A stretch of 64,000 nt of DNA from Sphingobium estronivorans (GCF_008692605.1 NZ_LFCT01000002.1:62001-126000); one strand, 5' to 3'; positions 23,968-32,360 are shown, counted from the stretch's first letter. The notes: generated by a model not told the origin, from the letters alone. A program made the numbers and translations.

Positions 23968-25248
23968 ATGGCAGGCAATCTGGGTTACGATTGGATCGTG
24001 GGCGGTAGTTTGCCCGAACTCGGTCGCCATAGTGCGGCAAAGCATGAGATATTCGACGCCTATGTAGGGGCGTACATCCGCACATTGACGAAGAGCCACC
24101 GCACGCGGGCCTTGAACCTCACGATCGTCGATGGGTTCTGCGGTGGCGGCCGATATATGCTCGAAGGCACGCAGGTCGATGGATCGCCGCTCCGGATGTT
24201 AGCTGCGGTCGATCGGGTGCGAACGGAGGTGGCTGCTGCGCGCGTGTTGGGCATCGCCATCAATGTCGATTTCGTCTTTGTCGACGCGAACCGCAACCAC
24301 ATCGACTTCCTTCGCGACCTTCTGGAGCGTGAAGGCCATGGATCTCGAATTGGCCGCGACATTCATATCCTTACCTCGAAGTTCGAAGAGGTAGCCGGCG
24401 AAGTGATAGGGCGTATTCAGGCGAAAGGCCGCGCTCACCGCTCGCTGTTCTTCCTGGACCAATATGGATGGAGCGCAGTCACGTTCGCTACGATCCGCAA
24501 GATCATGGCAGCCCTTCAGAACCCGGAGGTAGTCCTGACCTTCATGGTTGACCATCTGGTGAACCTTCTGAACGACAGGATGATCGACACCGCTGGTCTC
24601 GCGGCTGTCGACCTGAGCCGCAGCGATGTGCAGGACATGTTGGAGATGAAGCAGATGCGCGGCTGGAAGCGGTTCATCCAGAATACGCTGTACGAGCATA
24701 TTCAGCGCAACACTGGGGCGGATTACTACACGCCGTTCTTCATTCATCCTGAAGGCGGGTCGAACCGGGATTACTGGTTGCTACACCTTTCCAAGCACCA
24801 TCAGGCCCGCGAGGAGATGGGTAAGATTCACTGGGCGATGGAGAACACATTCGAGCATTTCGGTCGGGCCGGCTTCAACTCACTTGGGTTCAATCCCGGC
24901 GAGGACGTGCGGAAAGACATGCTGGACTTCGGCTTCAATGATAACGCACGAACTAGGTCGGAGAGTGCCGTCGTTGATCAACTCGCCCGGATGCTGCATG
25001 CGCGGGCGGTCGCTGGCAAAGGACCGCTGACGAAAAAGGAACTCTTCGCATCCCATTGCAACGAGGCTCCGGTGATTGGTGAGATCGTGGACGCGGCGCT
25101 GGTGGAACTGCGGGCGGCGAAGGATGTGATCATCACCGCCAAGGATGGTGCGTTGCGAAGATCGGTGAAGCAATTCACTTGGGATGACGAGATTAGGGTT
25201 TCACGTGAACCGGGCTTGTTCTCTGTGTTCGATCAGCGGGCCGCGTAA
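23968..25248 (+). CDS. tcmP: Three-Cys-motif partner protein TcmP (copy 2, divergent)
   Basis: A 426-residue second TcmP-like protein, longer than and quite different from copy 1. The homologous N-terminal core includes a KHEIFDAYVGAYI helix (~25-37), the motif-I-like IVDGFCGGGRY (~53-63), VFVDANR (~102-108) and LFFLDQYGWSAV (~154-165). The additional C-terminal ~100 residues are charged, with a winged-helix-like KKELFASHCNEAPVIGEIVDAAL segment (~357-379). It is transcribed away from the Gp37/Gp68 gene. One three-Cys protein flanked by two unlike TcmP partners is unusual: either two partner specificities or two merged systems. Weak GAGG ribosome-binding site. Confidence 0.8.
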   Translation: MAGNLGYDWIVGGSLPELGRHSAAKHEIFDAYVGAYIRTLTKSHRTRALNLTIVDGFCGGGRYMLEGTQVDGSPLRMLAAVDRVRTEVAAARVLGIAINVDFVFVDANRNHIDFLRDLLEREGHGSRIGRDIHILTSKFEEVAGEVIGRIQAKGRAHRSLFFLDQYGWSAVTFATIRKIMAALQNPEVVLTFMVDHLVNLLNDRMIDTAGLAAVDLSRSDVQDMLEMKQMRGWKRFIQNTLYEHIQRNTGADYYTPFFIHPEGGSNRDYWLLHLSKHHQAREEMGKIHWAMENTFEHFGRAGFNSLGFNPGEDVRKDMLDFGFNDNARTRSESAVVDQLARMLHARAVAGKGPLTKKELFASHCNEAPVIGEIVDAALVELRAAKDVIITAKDGALRRSVKQFTWDDEIRVSREPGLFSVFDQRAA

Positions 25249-25294
25249 GCCAAGTGGATCGGTCGGCCGCTTGGAACGAGCTAACAGCTGGGCG

Positions 25295-25819
25295 CTACGA
25301 CACCCGTTCGATGCTCCAGCCATGGCAACGCTGCGTGGACAGCGCCATGTTGAGCATGGCATGCATGTGCATCGCATGTTCGGCCCTCGAGACGAGCAGA
25401 ATCAGGTTGCCGCCCCACCGCTCGACCGCCTCATGATACAACCTTATCGGTAGCTTCGTATCGGTCGTGATCCCGTACGCCGAGATTTGGTGCCAGGCGA
25501 TAGGTGCCCGGGCGTAATGCACGCCATGAGCTGAAAGACGATTGAAGAAGAATTCTCGCGACAAGCCGGGTAGATCGAAGCGAAGCACATCCCGCAAATC
25601 GATCACGAATTCTGGGGTGATCTCATCGACCAGCGTGGTTAAGCGACGCCCGTGAATCGTGTCCGTGACGGCGATCTTCAGCAATCTGAGTGCTCGGTCC
25701 CCAAGATCAAATTCAAGCTGCCGGTCGCCGGATTCGACAGACGGAAGCTTGTTATTATCGTCAGCCTTCGCTGGAACGGCCTCGACCTGTCCCGGAGGGA
25801 AAAGATAGCTGATGTTCAT
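25295..25819 (-). CDS. DUF488-like protein overlapping the DcdV-like gene
   Basis: A 174-residue protein whose start overlaps the stop of the deaminase gene by 4 bp, so translation is coupled. The middle and end resemble DUF488: FVIDLRDVLRFDLPGLSREF (~69-88) followed by LSAHGVHY, and near the C-terminus NLILLVSRAEHAMHMHAML, matching the place where DUF488 proteins carry a CaE..CHR motif, although the cysteines are not kept. DUF488 proteins have no firm function. By position it is the obligate partner of the DcdV-like protein and may regulate it or form a complex (inference). The N-terminal ~40 residues are not recognised. Confidence 0.6.
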   Translation of the reverse strand: MNISYLFPPGQVEAVPAKADDNNKLPSVESGDRQLEFDLGDRALRLLKIAVTDTIHGRRLTTLVDEITPEFVIDLRDVLRFDLPGLSREFFFNRLSAHGVHYARAPIAWHQISAYGITTDTKLPIRLYHEAVERWGGNLILLVSRAEHAMHMHAMLNMALSTQRCHGWSIERVS

Positions 25820-27477
25820 AGCGTTTTCGTCAGGGCAGCTTCAAGTTCAGGGTAGGCTGCGGTGAAAGGCGACCACTCGTCACCCCACTCCGGGGCCTGA
25901 ATATCAAACTTGCCCGTAATTTTATCCTTCAGCCTACGCGTCTTCTCGAACGCACGAAGGTACAGTCTGGGTGCGACGCCTACAAAGGGACGAAACAGGA
26001 CACGCCCCGAAACACCCTGCTCGACAGCCGCCTTACCTGGCTCACCTGCGGCTTTCCGGCGCCGTTTCGCTTCTGCCATGCCAGTCTCCTCCGGCGGATA
26101 CCAGTTGCCTTCCTCGACCGCAATCGCGTCGTCGTGTAACTCAAGGGCAAGGCTCTTCGGATATGGCTCAATGAACTGCACCTCGTAGATCCCCGCACTA
26201 ACGATGTGACGGGCGCAATAGTGACATGGAAAAGTAGTGACGAAAAGACGGGTTCCGACCGTCGATACGCCTTCGCGACCGGCCGATAGGAGTGCGTCCA
26301 TCTCGGCGTGAACCGCTCGACTAAACTCGATCAGCTGCCCAACCGCGGTGTTGCGAAGTCGCTTCCTAAGCTCGGCCCTATCCTCGACCTCGCGTAGCGG
26401 CTGAATTGACTCGATCAGCTCATCGATAATGCGGTTCTGCTCTTTATTATTGCTGCAGTAGCGATCCTCCCGGAACGCGCACCGATGGTCGAATTCCTCC
26501 GGAGCGAGCGGCCGCTCGCCATATACGCCGCCGCCAGCCCGAGGAACTTCGTTCGTGCCGGTCGCCACCACCGTTCCATCACGATCAACCAGTGCCGCGC
26601 CGACCTGTCGTGACAAACAGGCGCTCCGGACGCGTGCAGAATGCGCATGATGCATCGCCGTCTCCTCGATCGTCGGGCGGATCAAGGAGTCGTGGGTAAT
26701 TATGCTGATGAGGCGCGCCAGCGATTCGTCGAGCAGTTGATCCTCATCGGTTTTGTCCGAACGCGTATTGTCGACAAAAAAGTCAGCTTCGAAGAACGCG
26801 TCGGTTACATGCTGGCCGTGCGACGCTTCCTCGTCGTCGGCATCACGCTGGATAAAGGCATCTGCCTGAGCGACAAGCGCCTCATCACGACGCTCGGGAC
26901 CCGTGAAGTACTTATCGAGGATCCGATCTCGCCTTTGGCCATCTTCGCAAACTACGCCGACGAGCGCGAACGCGCTGGCGTACGTGCGGCGGAAGAGGCT
27001 CGTCTCCGCTGGATGCCGGACGGAGTCGATGAGATACGCGATCTTCTTGTCCCCAGGCGGCACTACAGTGCCCTGCTCGAACTTTTCCCCGTTGAGTTCC
27101 GCCCGCAAGCTGGCGATCTTCGACAGCACGGCGCGCGCAATGCGGGTTGGATCGGCCTTACGCATCTCGTCGCCTACATTCTGTAGATGCTTCACCTTCT
27201 CGATGGGCTTCATCTCAGGTGTGATATCGAGACCCTGTGCCGCCCCCCATTCGCGGATGATAGCGCTGACCTTTACGGTCTGCGGGGTATAGCCCGCCGC
27301 GCGACAAGCGCGCTCAAGCGCTTCGCGTGCTCGAGATGCACCTGCACCAACGGGTCCAACCACGGCAAAGAAAATTTCGCTTGAACGGCTTCGTTGGATG
27401 ATCAGTCGGCCATCGACATCTTCACCAGCATCATTTGCGCCCGTTGGCAGTGGTAGCGGTTTCGTCGCCATGATCAA
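25816..27477 (-). CDS. dcdV: DcdV-like anti-phage deoxycytidylate deaminase
   Basis: A 553-residue two-domain protein. The N-terminal P-loop-kinase-like domain begins with FFAVVGPVGAGASR (Walker-A-like loop 41-48, with Ala where the usual Lys would be). The C-terminal cytidine/dCMP-deaminase domain has an intact zinc site: HAE (His390, catalytic Glu392) and PCHYC (Cys418, Cys421). This architecture is that of DcdV, an anti-phage protein that depletes deoxycytidine nucleotides after infection. TTG 27477 has an AGGGA ahead of it; ATG 27471 is an alternative. It is followed, with 4-bp overlap, by a DUF488-like gene. No convincing candidate for the small inhibitory RNA known for Vibrio DcdV was found upstream. 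Confidence 0.85.
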   Translation of the reverse strand: MIMATKPLPLPTGANDAGEDVDGRLIIQRSRSSEIFFAVVGPVGAGASRAREALERACRAAGYTPQTVKVSAIIREWGAAQGLDITPEMKPIEKVKHLQNVGDEMRKADPTRIARAVLSKIASLRAELNGEKFEQGTVVPPGDKKIAYLIDSVRHPAETSLFRRTYASAFALVGVVCEDGQRRDRILDKYFTGPERRDEALVAQADAFIQRDADDEEASHGQHVTDAFFEADFFVDNTRSDKTDEDQLLDESLARLISIITHDSLIRPTIEETAMHHAHSARVRSACLSRQVGAALVDRDGTVVATGTNEVPRAGGGVYGERPLAPEEFDHRCAFREDRYCSNNKEQNRIIDELIESIQPLREVEDRAELRKRLRNTAVGQLIEFSRAVHAEMDALLSAGREGVSTVGTRLFVTTFPCHYCARHIVSAGIYEVQFIEPYPKSLALELHDDAIAVEEGNWYPPEETGMAEAKRRRKAAGEPGKAAVEQGVSGRVLFRPFVGVAPRLYLRAFEKTRRLKDKITGKFDIQAPEWGDEWSPFTAAYPELEAALTKTL

Positions 27478-27560
27478 TGCATTCCCTGTAAGCGAGATTC
27501 GCCTAACGCGTTTGGCTGCGTTTGAAAATTATCAAATCTGTCGAGTACCTCGATTTACGG

Positions 27561-27881
27561 CTACTCACTGTCCTCGGAAGTGCTGAACGTACGCCCGCTT
27601 CTTGCGAGCAGATCTGAAGCCGCGAATGACGGCTTTCGGCGGCAGCGGTCATCAACGCGCGCCACCGCGAATGTCCGCATTCCTCGGGTCGCTTCCCAAA
27701 CCTGACCGTCGCGAAGGTCCCAGACCCGGTCAAAGACGTAGAATGAGAGGCTGCCCGCGAACGTCAGCTTCCAAGCGCGTGCAAAATGCATTCGAACGGC
27801 GAGAACTGGCGCTAACCGATTGAGCATCAGCACCAGATTGCTCTCAACACTCAATGATGGCCCACGACGGGCCGTTTTCAC
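27561..27881 (-). CDS. Hypothetical protein (106 aa), uncertain
   Basis: A 106-codon frame starting at GTG 27881, overlapping the stop of the small upstream gene by 4 bp, which would allow coupled translation. The predicted protein is basic, with a hydrophobic patch LTFAGSLSFYVFDRVW around residues 39-54 and no recognised family. Base composition is moderate and the frame may be accidental. The overlap is its main support. Confidence 0.3.
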   Translation of the reverse strand: MKTARRGPSLSVESNLVLMLNRLAPVLAVRMHFARAWKLTFAGSLSFYVFDRVWDLRDGQVWEATRGMRTFAVARVDDRCRRKPSFAASDLLARSGRTFSTSEDSE

Positions 27882-28081
27882 TGAGGCGGGACGATATCAG
27901 CCCAGCAAGTGATTTCCTCGAAGACCTGCATGCTCTCGGGATCCTCCCAATCCTGCCGGTCAGGATCCCAGCGTCCGATGACCGGCTGATCCTCCTCCCA
28001 GAGCAGCATCTTTCGACCGTCCTTCCGGTCGGCAGGCAGTTCGGAGATGAGATGCCAGCCTGAGCTGCTCGGCATTGCCAT
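27878..28081 (-). CDS. Small DUF551-like hypothetical protein (67 aa)
   Basis: A 67-residue protein with a perfect AGGAGG Shine-Dalgarno 7 nt before the ATG. The pattern GWHLISELPADRKDGRKMLL (~8-27), a VIGRWD strand and a final ITCWADIVPP recall the phage/plasmid DUF551 family (W-I-S-x-L-P start, T-x-W-x-P end). Such proteins are common cargo of mobile elements, with unknown function. A conserved-looking structured leader precedes it. Confidence 0.6.
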   Translation of the reverse strand: MAMPSSSGWHLISELPADRKDGRKMLLWEEDQPVIGRWDPDRQDWEDPESMQVFEEITCWADIVPPQ

Positions 28082-28417
28082 ATGCGCCTCCTGAGCGGCG
28101 ACGCCTTCAGCCTCGGCTTATTCGTCGCACCTATGTCCTCTCGGGGCGACGGCCAAAGCCGGTTGTAGTAACCCGCTGAGACAACGAGCGCGCACACCTT
28201 TACCGTCACCGGCTGGACATGCGCGCATGCCACCCGGCCTCCAAAACTGGATGACCGAGCTTGTATGCTGAGGTTTCGAAGCCCCACTCCCACGTGTTTT
28301 GGGAGCCGGGGCAGATTGCGTGCTTCGGCTGCGGAAGCAAGCCAAATTTCCCCGGGCAGAACACCGGGGTGCGACGAACAGACTGTCACGCCAGTGGCAG
28401 AGTTCAGGAAAAGCCGG
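28082..28417 (-). promoter_or_regulatory. Long structured leader upstream of the 67-aa gene
   Basis: No gene is recognised in these 336 bp. Reading the minus strand toward the small gene, the last ~90 nt can fold into a series of hairpins: CGTCGC...GCGACG, AGCC-GA-GGCT, and GGCG-T-CGCC, ending right at the AGGAGG ribosome-binding site. A second part (~28290-28320) contains GGCTCCCAAAACACGTGGGAGT, a long inverted repeat on either side of a short loop. This looks like a regulated 5' leader rather than random spacer, but the structure has not been computed. Confidence 0.4.
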
Positions 28418-28612
28418 CTATCTGCGCTCTGTTCGCGCTGCCAGGAACGCTTCGAGCGAGGTGACAGGGATGAGCGTCATGCTGCCCACCTTGATGATCT
28501 CGATTTCCCCCTGCTCGATGAGGAGGTAGAGCTTCGATCGGCCGATGCCGGTCATCCGGCAGGCATCTCTGACGCGAACCGTAATGGGCTTTGGCGAAGG
28601 ATTAGGGCTCAT
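28418..28612 (-). CDS. AlpA-like helix-turn-helix regulator/excisionase
   Basis: A 64-residue MerR/AlpA-type DNA-binding protein: RVRDACRMTGIGRSKLYLLI (~13-32) followed by the wing GEIEIIKVGSMTLIPVTSLE. Proteins of this size act as excisionases or as regulators of integrase genes on islands of the AlpA/P4 type. The start overlaps the stop of the ribbon-helix-helix gene by 4 bp. It is the last gene of a relaxase-RHH-AlpA minus-strand unit. Confidence 0.8.
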   Translation of the reverse strand: MSPNPSPKPITVRVRDACRMTGIGRSKLYLLIEQGEIEIIKVGSMTLIPVTSLEAFLAARTERR

Positions 28613-29025
28613 GCCTCGCCCTCCTCTGCGGCAATAGATTTTTGCGCCCCGCTGTCGGCGCGTCCAAGCCGCTGCTCGACCAGCCTGATGAAGGCGGCAT
28701 AGCGTGCACTGCCAAGCCGGCTGGTCTCGACATCAAATGGTGGCTGATGCGCAACGAGGGTGAGCTGGTGGCGGATGAACAAGCCCAGCATCTCGGTCAG
28801 CGCATCCACTTTGCGCTCGATCCGCTCGGCGGTCCGGTTTTGCCGGTCAAGGCGAGGGCCGAAGCGTTGGTCGATCTCCTGCGCGCCCTTGCGCTCGAGC
28901 CAGGCGTTGAGCGCGTCGGTCAGGATCTGCGTCTTCGATGTCCCCGGCTTCGATGTCAGGGTGTCGAGCTTCTCGGACAGCGCATCGGGAAGATAGAACT
29001 GATGACGGGTTTTGAAGGTCTTCAT
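28609..29025 (-). CDS. Ribbon-helix-helix (CopG/MobC-like) DNA-binding protein
   Basis: A 138-residue protein with an N-terminal ribbon-helix-helix: TRHQFYLPDALSEKLDTL then GTSKTQILTDALNAWLER (~6-45), a central helical part (RTAERIERKVDALTEMLGLF) and a short tail. Such proteins accompany relaxases as auxiliary oriT-binding factors or repressors. It lies 98 bp downstream of the relaxase gene and overlaps the AlpA-like gene. Likely role: help load the relaxase at oriT and/or autoregulate the unit (inference). Confidence 0.8.
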   Translation of the reverse strand: MKTFKTRHQFYLPDALSEKLDTLTSKPGTSKTQILTDALNAWLERKGAQEIDQRFGPRLDRQNRTAERIERKVDALTEMLGLFIRHQLTLVAHQPPFDVETSRLGSARYAAFIRLVEQRLGRADSGAQKSIAAEEGEA

Positions 29026-29123
29026 GAGGAGCCTCGCTCTTTGCTCCCCGAATAATCGGCCATGACGCCATGGAGCGATAGAGCCTCCATGGGGACAGGA
29101 GGGGCTCTCTCAGAGCCGGCCGG

Positions 29124-31064
29124 TCAGCTGACACCAAGCCCCCTCGCCCGGCCGCCAATGGTCCAGCTGATCGGGCCATCACGCATGATGCCGGAGACCG
29201 GCTTGCCGATCGCCTGATCCAGCACCGGCCGCCAGGGCACGAGGCTGAACTCGCGAGAGTTCTCGATCACCGCGACGCGCTGGTCGCCGACCATGACGGC
29301 GCGCTTCACGATCCCCTCGATGCGATCGCCCGGTCTGGGGGCGACATGGGTCAGCCCCGTCTCGTCTCCGACCTGCCGGGCGGTCCGGTCCAGTTCGCGC
29401 TGCTGGAGGACCTGGACCATGTCGGGACGGTAGCGCAGGGTATCGTCCTCCTGCACGACCAGCCCCTGCTCGATCAGCCACGCCTGACGCTGGGCGAGGC
29501 TCCTGCGAACCTCGGCACCGAAGCCGCCTGCCAATGACGCGGGTCTCGGGCTGGTCAGCTCGCGGTCGAGCCAGGTCGCGCCATCATGATGGGGAAGATG
29601 ATCGATCGAGCGCACCGACAGCGTCTCGATGCGAACCGGTACGCGCCGGTTTTTCTCCCGCTCGAAGCGTTCGGCATCGGCAATGTGATCCTGCCCGATC
29701 ACCCAGCTGCCATCTGGCTGGCGCTCAGGTGTGCCGATGGCTCGCCGCATGGCTTCAAGACGGCGCACATGGGCCTCGGCCTTCTCCTGCGTCATGGCGG
29801 GGTCGTGGTCGAGGTGAAGGTCGACGCTGTAGCGACCGTTATGGGTTGCGGCGACCGCCGCCACGGTGCGATCGACATCGCGCACCTCGACGGGTGGGGA
29901 TGACAACCGAATGACGCTGCCCTTTGCTAGGCTTTGCTGGTCCTTGCCGATGTCCGCATAATTGCTGTTGCCGTCTAGGCCATCGACGATGACATAACGC
30001 CGGTCGCGATACTCGTCGGACAGCCCTGTCGTCACCACCCTTCCGGTGATCGTGCCCCCATGCCCGGGATCGAAGATCGCGTGATCCTGTGGCGGGCGAT
30101 GGATGCCGGCCTCGCGCAGTTCCCGGTTCAGCGTCCTGATGATGTCGCCGCGCTCGCCCATGCGACGAAGGCTCGGCTCCAGTTCGCTGTCCAGTGTCCA
30201 GCTGCCATCCCTCTGCTCCCCGGCGAGGCCGAGCCGGGACAGCGTGCGAAGCCGACCAATGAGCGAAGCATGCTGGCCCGAATCGGCCGGGAGGGTGTGG
30301 ACTACCCCTGCCTCATCCGCCCGGCCCATCAACCTGCGGTCCAGACTGGTGAACCGCTCCTGCTCGATCTCGCGCGCCTGCCCAGCTGCGATCTCCCGCT
30401 CGGTGCGGGGACCAAGGTCAAGGGTGACGATCTCGGCCACGCGGGCGCGAAGGCCTTCGGTCATATAGTCGCGGGCAATGATCAGATCCTTGCCTGTCTC
30501 ATCCCTGCCCCGGACGATGACATGAGCATGGGGATGGCCGGTGTTGAAGTGATCGACCGCCACCCAGTCCAGCTTCGTGCCGAGATCCTTCTCCGCCTGC
30601 TCCATCAGGCGGCGCACAACAGTTTTCAGATCGTCATATTGCGCGCCATCTTCCGGCGCGACGATGAAGCGGAACTGGTGGCGATCACCAGCGGAGCGTT
30701 CGAGGAAGGGCTTGCCGTCCAGCCGATCGGCATCGGTACCATAGAGCGATCCGCGCTCGCCCTCACGGGTGGTACCGTCACGCTGGAGATAGCGAAGATG
30801 GGCAGCGGCAGCCATGCCCTTGCCCAGCTTCACGATGCGGCTTTTCACCACCACCCGGCGAGCGCCTGATCCGGCAGGGTGACCAGCATCTCCCAACACC
30901 CGGCCAACGCCGCTGCCGCGTCCCAGCCGGGCGCCGGTAAAACGACGGCCGGAACCGCCAGCCTTGCCACCCATGCGGCGGGCGCGGGCAAGGCTCTTCC
31001 CGACGGCCGGCGTATCGCTGCCGACCCGGCCCAGCCAGAGTTCGAAATCATACTTGTCAGCCAT
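29124..31064 (-). CDS. Relaxase (VirD2/DUF3363 type mobilisation nuclease)
   Basis: A 646-residue relaxase of the DUF3363/VirD2-like group. The HUH metal site is HFNTGHPHAHVIVRG (His172, His177, His179, His181), after an RDGTTREGERGSLYG segment and QFRFIVAPEDG. The rest is a long helical part with a C-terminal DUF3363 region. ATG 31064 is chosen because AAGGA lies 7 nt upstream; an in-frame TTG precedes it at 31070. It would nick one strand at oriT and pilot the DNA to a conjugation channel supplied in trans. It heads the relaxase-RHH-AlpA unit; a strong palindrome lies ~110 bp upstream. Confidence 0.9.
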   Translation of the reverse strand: MADKYDFELWLGRVGSDTPAVGKSLARARRMGGKAGGSGRRFTGARLGRGSGVGRVLGDAGHPAGSGARRVVVKSRIVKLGKGMAAAAHLRYLQRDGTTREGERGSLYGTDADRLDGKPFLERSAGDRHQFRFIVAPEDGAQYDDLKTVVRRLMEQAEKDLGTKLDWVAVDHFNTGHPHAHVIVRGRDETGKDLIIARDYMTEGLRARVAEIVTLDLGPRTEREIAAGQAREIEQERFTSLDRRLMGRADEAGVVHTLPADSGQHASLIGRLRTLSRLGLAGEQRDGSWTLDSELEPSLRRMGERGDIIRTLNRELREAGIHRPPQDHAIFDPGHGGTITGRVVTTGLSDEYRDRRYVIVDGLDGNSNYADIGKDQQSLAKGSVIRLSSPPVEVRDVDRTVAAVAATHNGRYSVDLHLDHDPAMTQEKAEAHVRRLEAMRRAIGTPERQPDGSWVIGQDHIADAERFEREKNRRVPVRIETLSVRSIDHLPHHDGATWLDRELTSPRPASLAGGFGAEVRRSLAQRQAWLIEQGLVVQEDDTLRYRPDMVQVLQQRELDRTARQVGDETGLTHVAPRPGDRIEGIVKRAVMVGDQRVAVIENSREFSLVPWRPVLDQAIGKPVSGIMRDGPISWTIGGRARGLGVS

Positions 31065-31171
31065 GCGCAATCCTTATCCCGGCCGGTGCGAACAAAGGAT
31101 GGGAAGGCACAGCGCAGGGCTTCAAGGGCCTCCATCTGCCAAGCCGGAAACACGGGCTGACCGCAAAACAG

Positions 31172-31197
31172 GGAGGCATGGCTGCCCGTATGCCTCC
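31172..31197. promoter_or_regulatory. Palindrome upstream of relaxase (candidate oriT element)
   Basis: An 8-bp perfect inverted repeat (GGAGGCAT, 10-nt spacer, ATGCCTCC) lies about 110 bp upstream of the relaxase start, in the divergent gap before the gene at 31345. Inverted repeats beside relaxase genes often form part of oriT or an auxiliary-protein binding site. No nic site could be recognised. Confidence 0.4.
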
Positions 31198-31344
31198 ATC
31201 CAGAACCCTGTGCAGACGCCCCTTCCGACCACATCGGGAGGCAGGCGTTTAATCTTGCCATTCCTCTTTCCTTGCAGACCCTTCCTTATGTTCGCTTTAT
31301 GTTCTATTCCTCAACCTTACCGATTCTCATGGGAGAAACCTGCT

Positions 31345-31671
31345 ATGGGCGTGGAAATCGACGCCATGGATGGAGGAAAACTGAAGGTCACCGGCGATCT
31401 GGAGAGCCTGCTGCACCTGCCCGGACGCGCTGTGACGGACAGCTTTTTCTTCGCCTTTTCCGACGGCACATTGATCCGTGGTCACCATGATATCCCCACA
31501 GGACGATGCCATCTGACCCTTGCGACCGAGGGCGCTGCGCTGGTCAGGATCATGCGCACCGAGCGGCATGACTGCGTGGTTGTAGATTGGAAAATCGAGT
31601 GGATGACGCTGTCCTGCGGAAGCGAAACCCTGTGCCCGATCAGTGTGAAATCGAGCGACGATGAATCCTAG
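31345..31671 (+). CDS. Hypothetical protein (108 aa)
   Basis: A 108-residue acidic protein starting MGVEIDAMDGG. It has alternating beta-type segments (DSFFFAFSDGTLIRGHHD, CVVVDWKIEWMTL) and four cysteines. No TM segments or known motifs are found. A GGGAG lies ~9 nt before the ATG. It diverges from the relaxase across the candidate oriT. Proteins with this pattern are seen as island hypotheticals; no function is proposed. Confidence 0.6.
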   Translation: MGVEIDAMDGGKLKVTGDLESLLHLPGRAVTDSFFFAFSDGTLIRGHHDIPTGRCHLTLATEGAALVRIMRTERHDCVVVDWKIEWMTLSCGSETLCPISVKSSDDES

Positions 31672-31764
31672 TTGCTGCTTGATATCGGCGCAAGGGAAGC
31701 CGTCTGACATGCTCCGGCGGATAGCCCTTACAGGCCCGCCGGCCCCTGTCTTTTGGTTTCCGTC

Positions 31765-31950
31765 ATGATTGACCCGTCGGCACCGCCCTGCTCAACGCCG
31801 CCCATGCAAATTGACGAGCTGACCGTGATCATTACCGCCACTTTGTCGAAGACGCCGCAATGGATCAGGCACGATCTTGCAGCCAAGGACCACACGATAC
31901 GAACGCGCGCAGAGGAAAGTCTGGCTGTAATTATCTCGGCAGCTCTGTGA
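31765..31950 (+). CDS. Small DUF6771-like protein
   Basis: A 61-residue protein whose last 48 residues follow the pattern of DUF6771, a small sphingomonad family: IDELTVIITATLSKTPQWIR then HDLAAKDHTIRTRAEESLAV. The start may be ATG 31765 or the internal ATG 31804; neither has a strong Shine-Dalgarno. Function unknown. It lies between two other small island genes on the same strand. Confidence 0.5.
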   Translation: MIDPSAPPCSTPPMQIDELTVIITATLSKTPQWIRHDLAAKDHTIRTRAEESLAVIISAAL

Positions 31951-32096
31951 CAGTCGGGTGCGGAAAAGGATTGATTCGCGTGCCGGCCGTTTCACGATTG
32001 CGGGCAATAGCTGAAGCGCCCATCTGTCGCTTTGGCGCATGCCTTGCCCCATCTGCCAAATAGCCTATGAGCACCGGCAGCGAATGAAAAAGGTGC

Positions 32097-32360
32097 ATGA
32101 TGGCTGCGGCATTTTCGACGGACGAGCGACGTGAGCATTTTGCTTATTGCGTCCAGCTATTCGGCGGCACGACCGCTTTTTCGCGACGTCTCGGCATCGA
32201 CGAGAGGGCTATCCGCCGCTTCATCAACGGCGAGCGGCCTCTTGGCGCTGGTCTTCTGGAAGAAACCGCGAAGGCACTTCGCCTGCTCGTCGCTGAGGCA
32301 ACTGCGGCCGAGGAACAGATTGTCGCTATGTTGAAATCGGAGCCGGACGATCCGTCATAG
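32097..32360 (+). CDS. Small helix-turn-helix protein
   Basis: An 87-residue protein with a helix-turn-helix-like central part (FGGTTAFSRRLGIDERAIRR, ~22-41, then FINGERPLGAGLLEE) that matches the layout of XRE/Cro-type domains, followed by a helical tail. AAAGGTG precedes the tandem ATGATG start. It is probably a DNA-binding regulator for neighbouring island genes (inference). Confidence 0.6.
   Translation: MMAAAFSTDERREHFAYCVQLFGGTTAFSRRLGIDERAIRRFINGERPLGAGLLEETAKALRLLVAEATAAEEQIVAMLKSEPDDPS

Noticed and set aside
22027-25248. Prophage structural region, suggested by the name Gp37/Gp68
   Set aside because: No capsid, terminase, tail or lysis genes are nearby; the family name comes from phage homologues only.
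27844-28389. 181-codon minus-strand frame over the leader and the small gene
   Set aside because: It overlaps the 67-aa gene that has a perfect Shine-Dalgarno and a better family match; composition looks non-coding over the leader.
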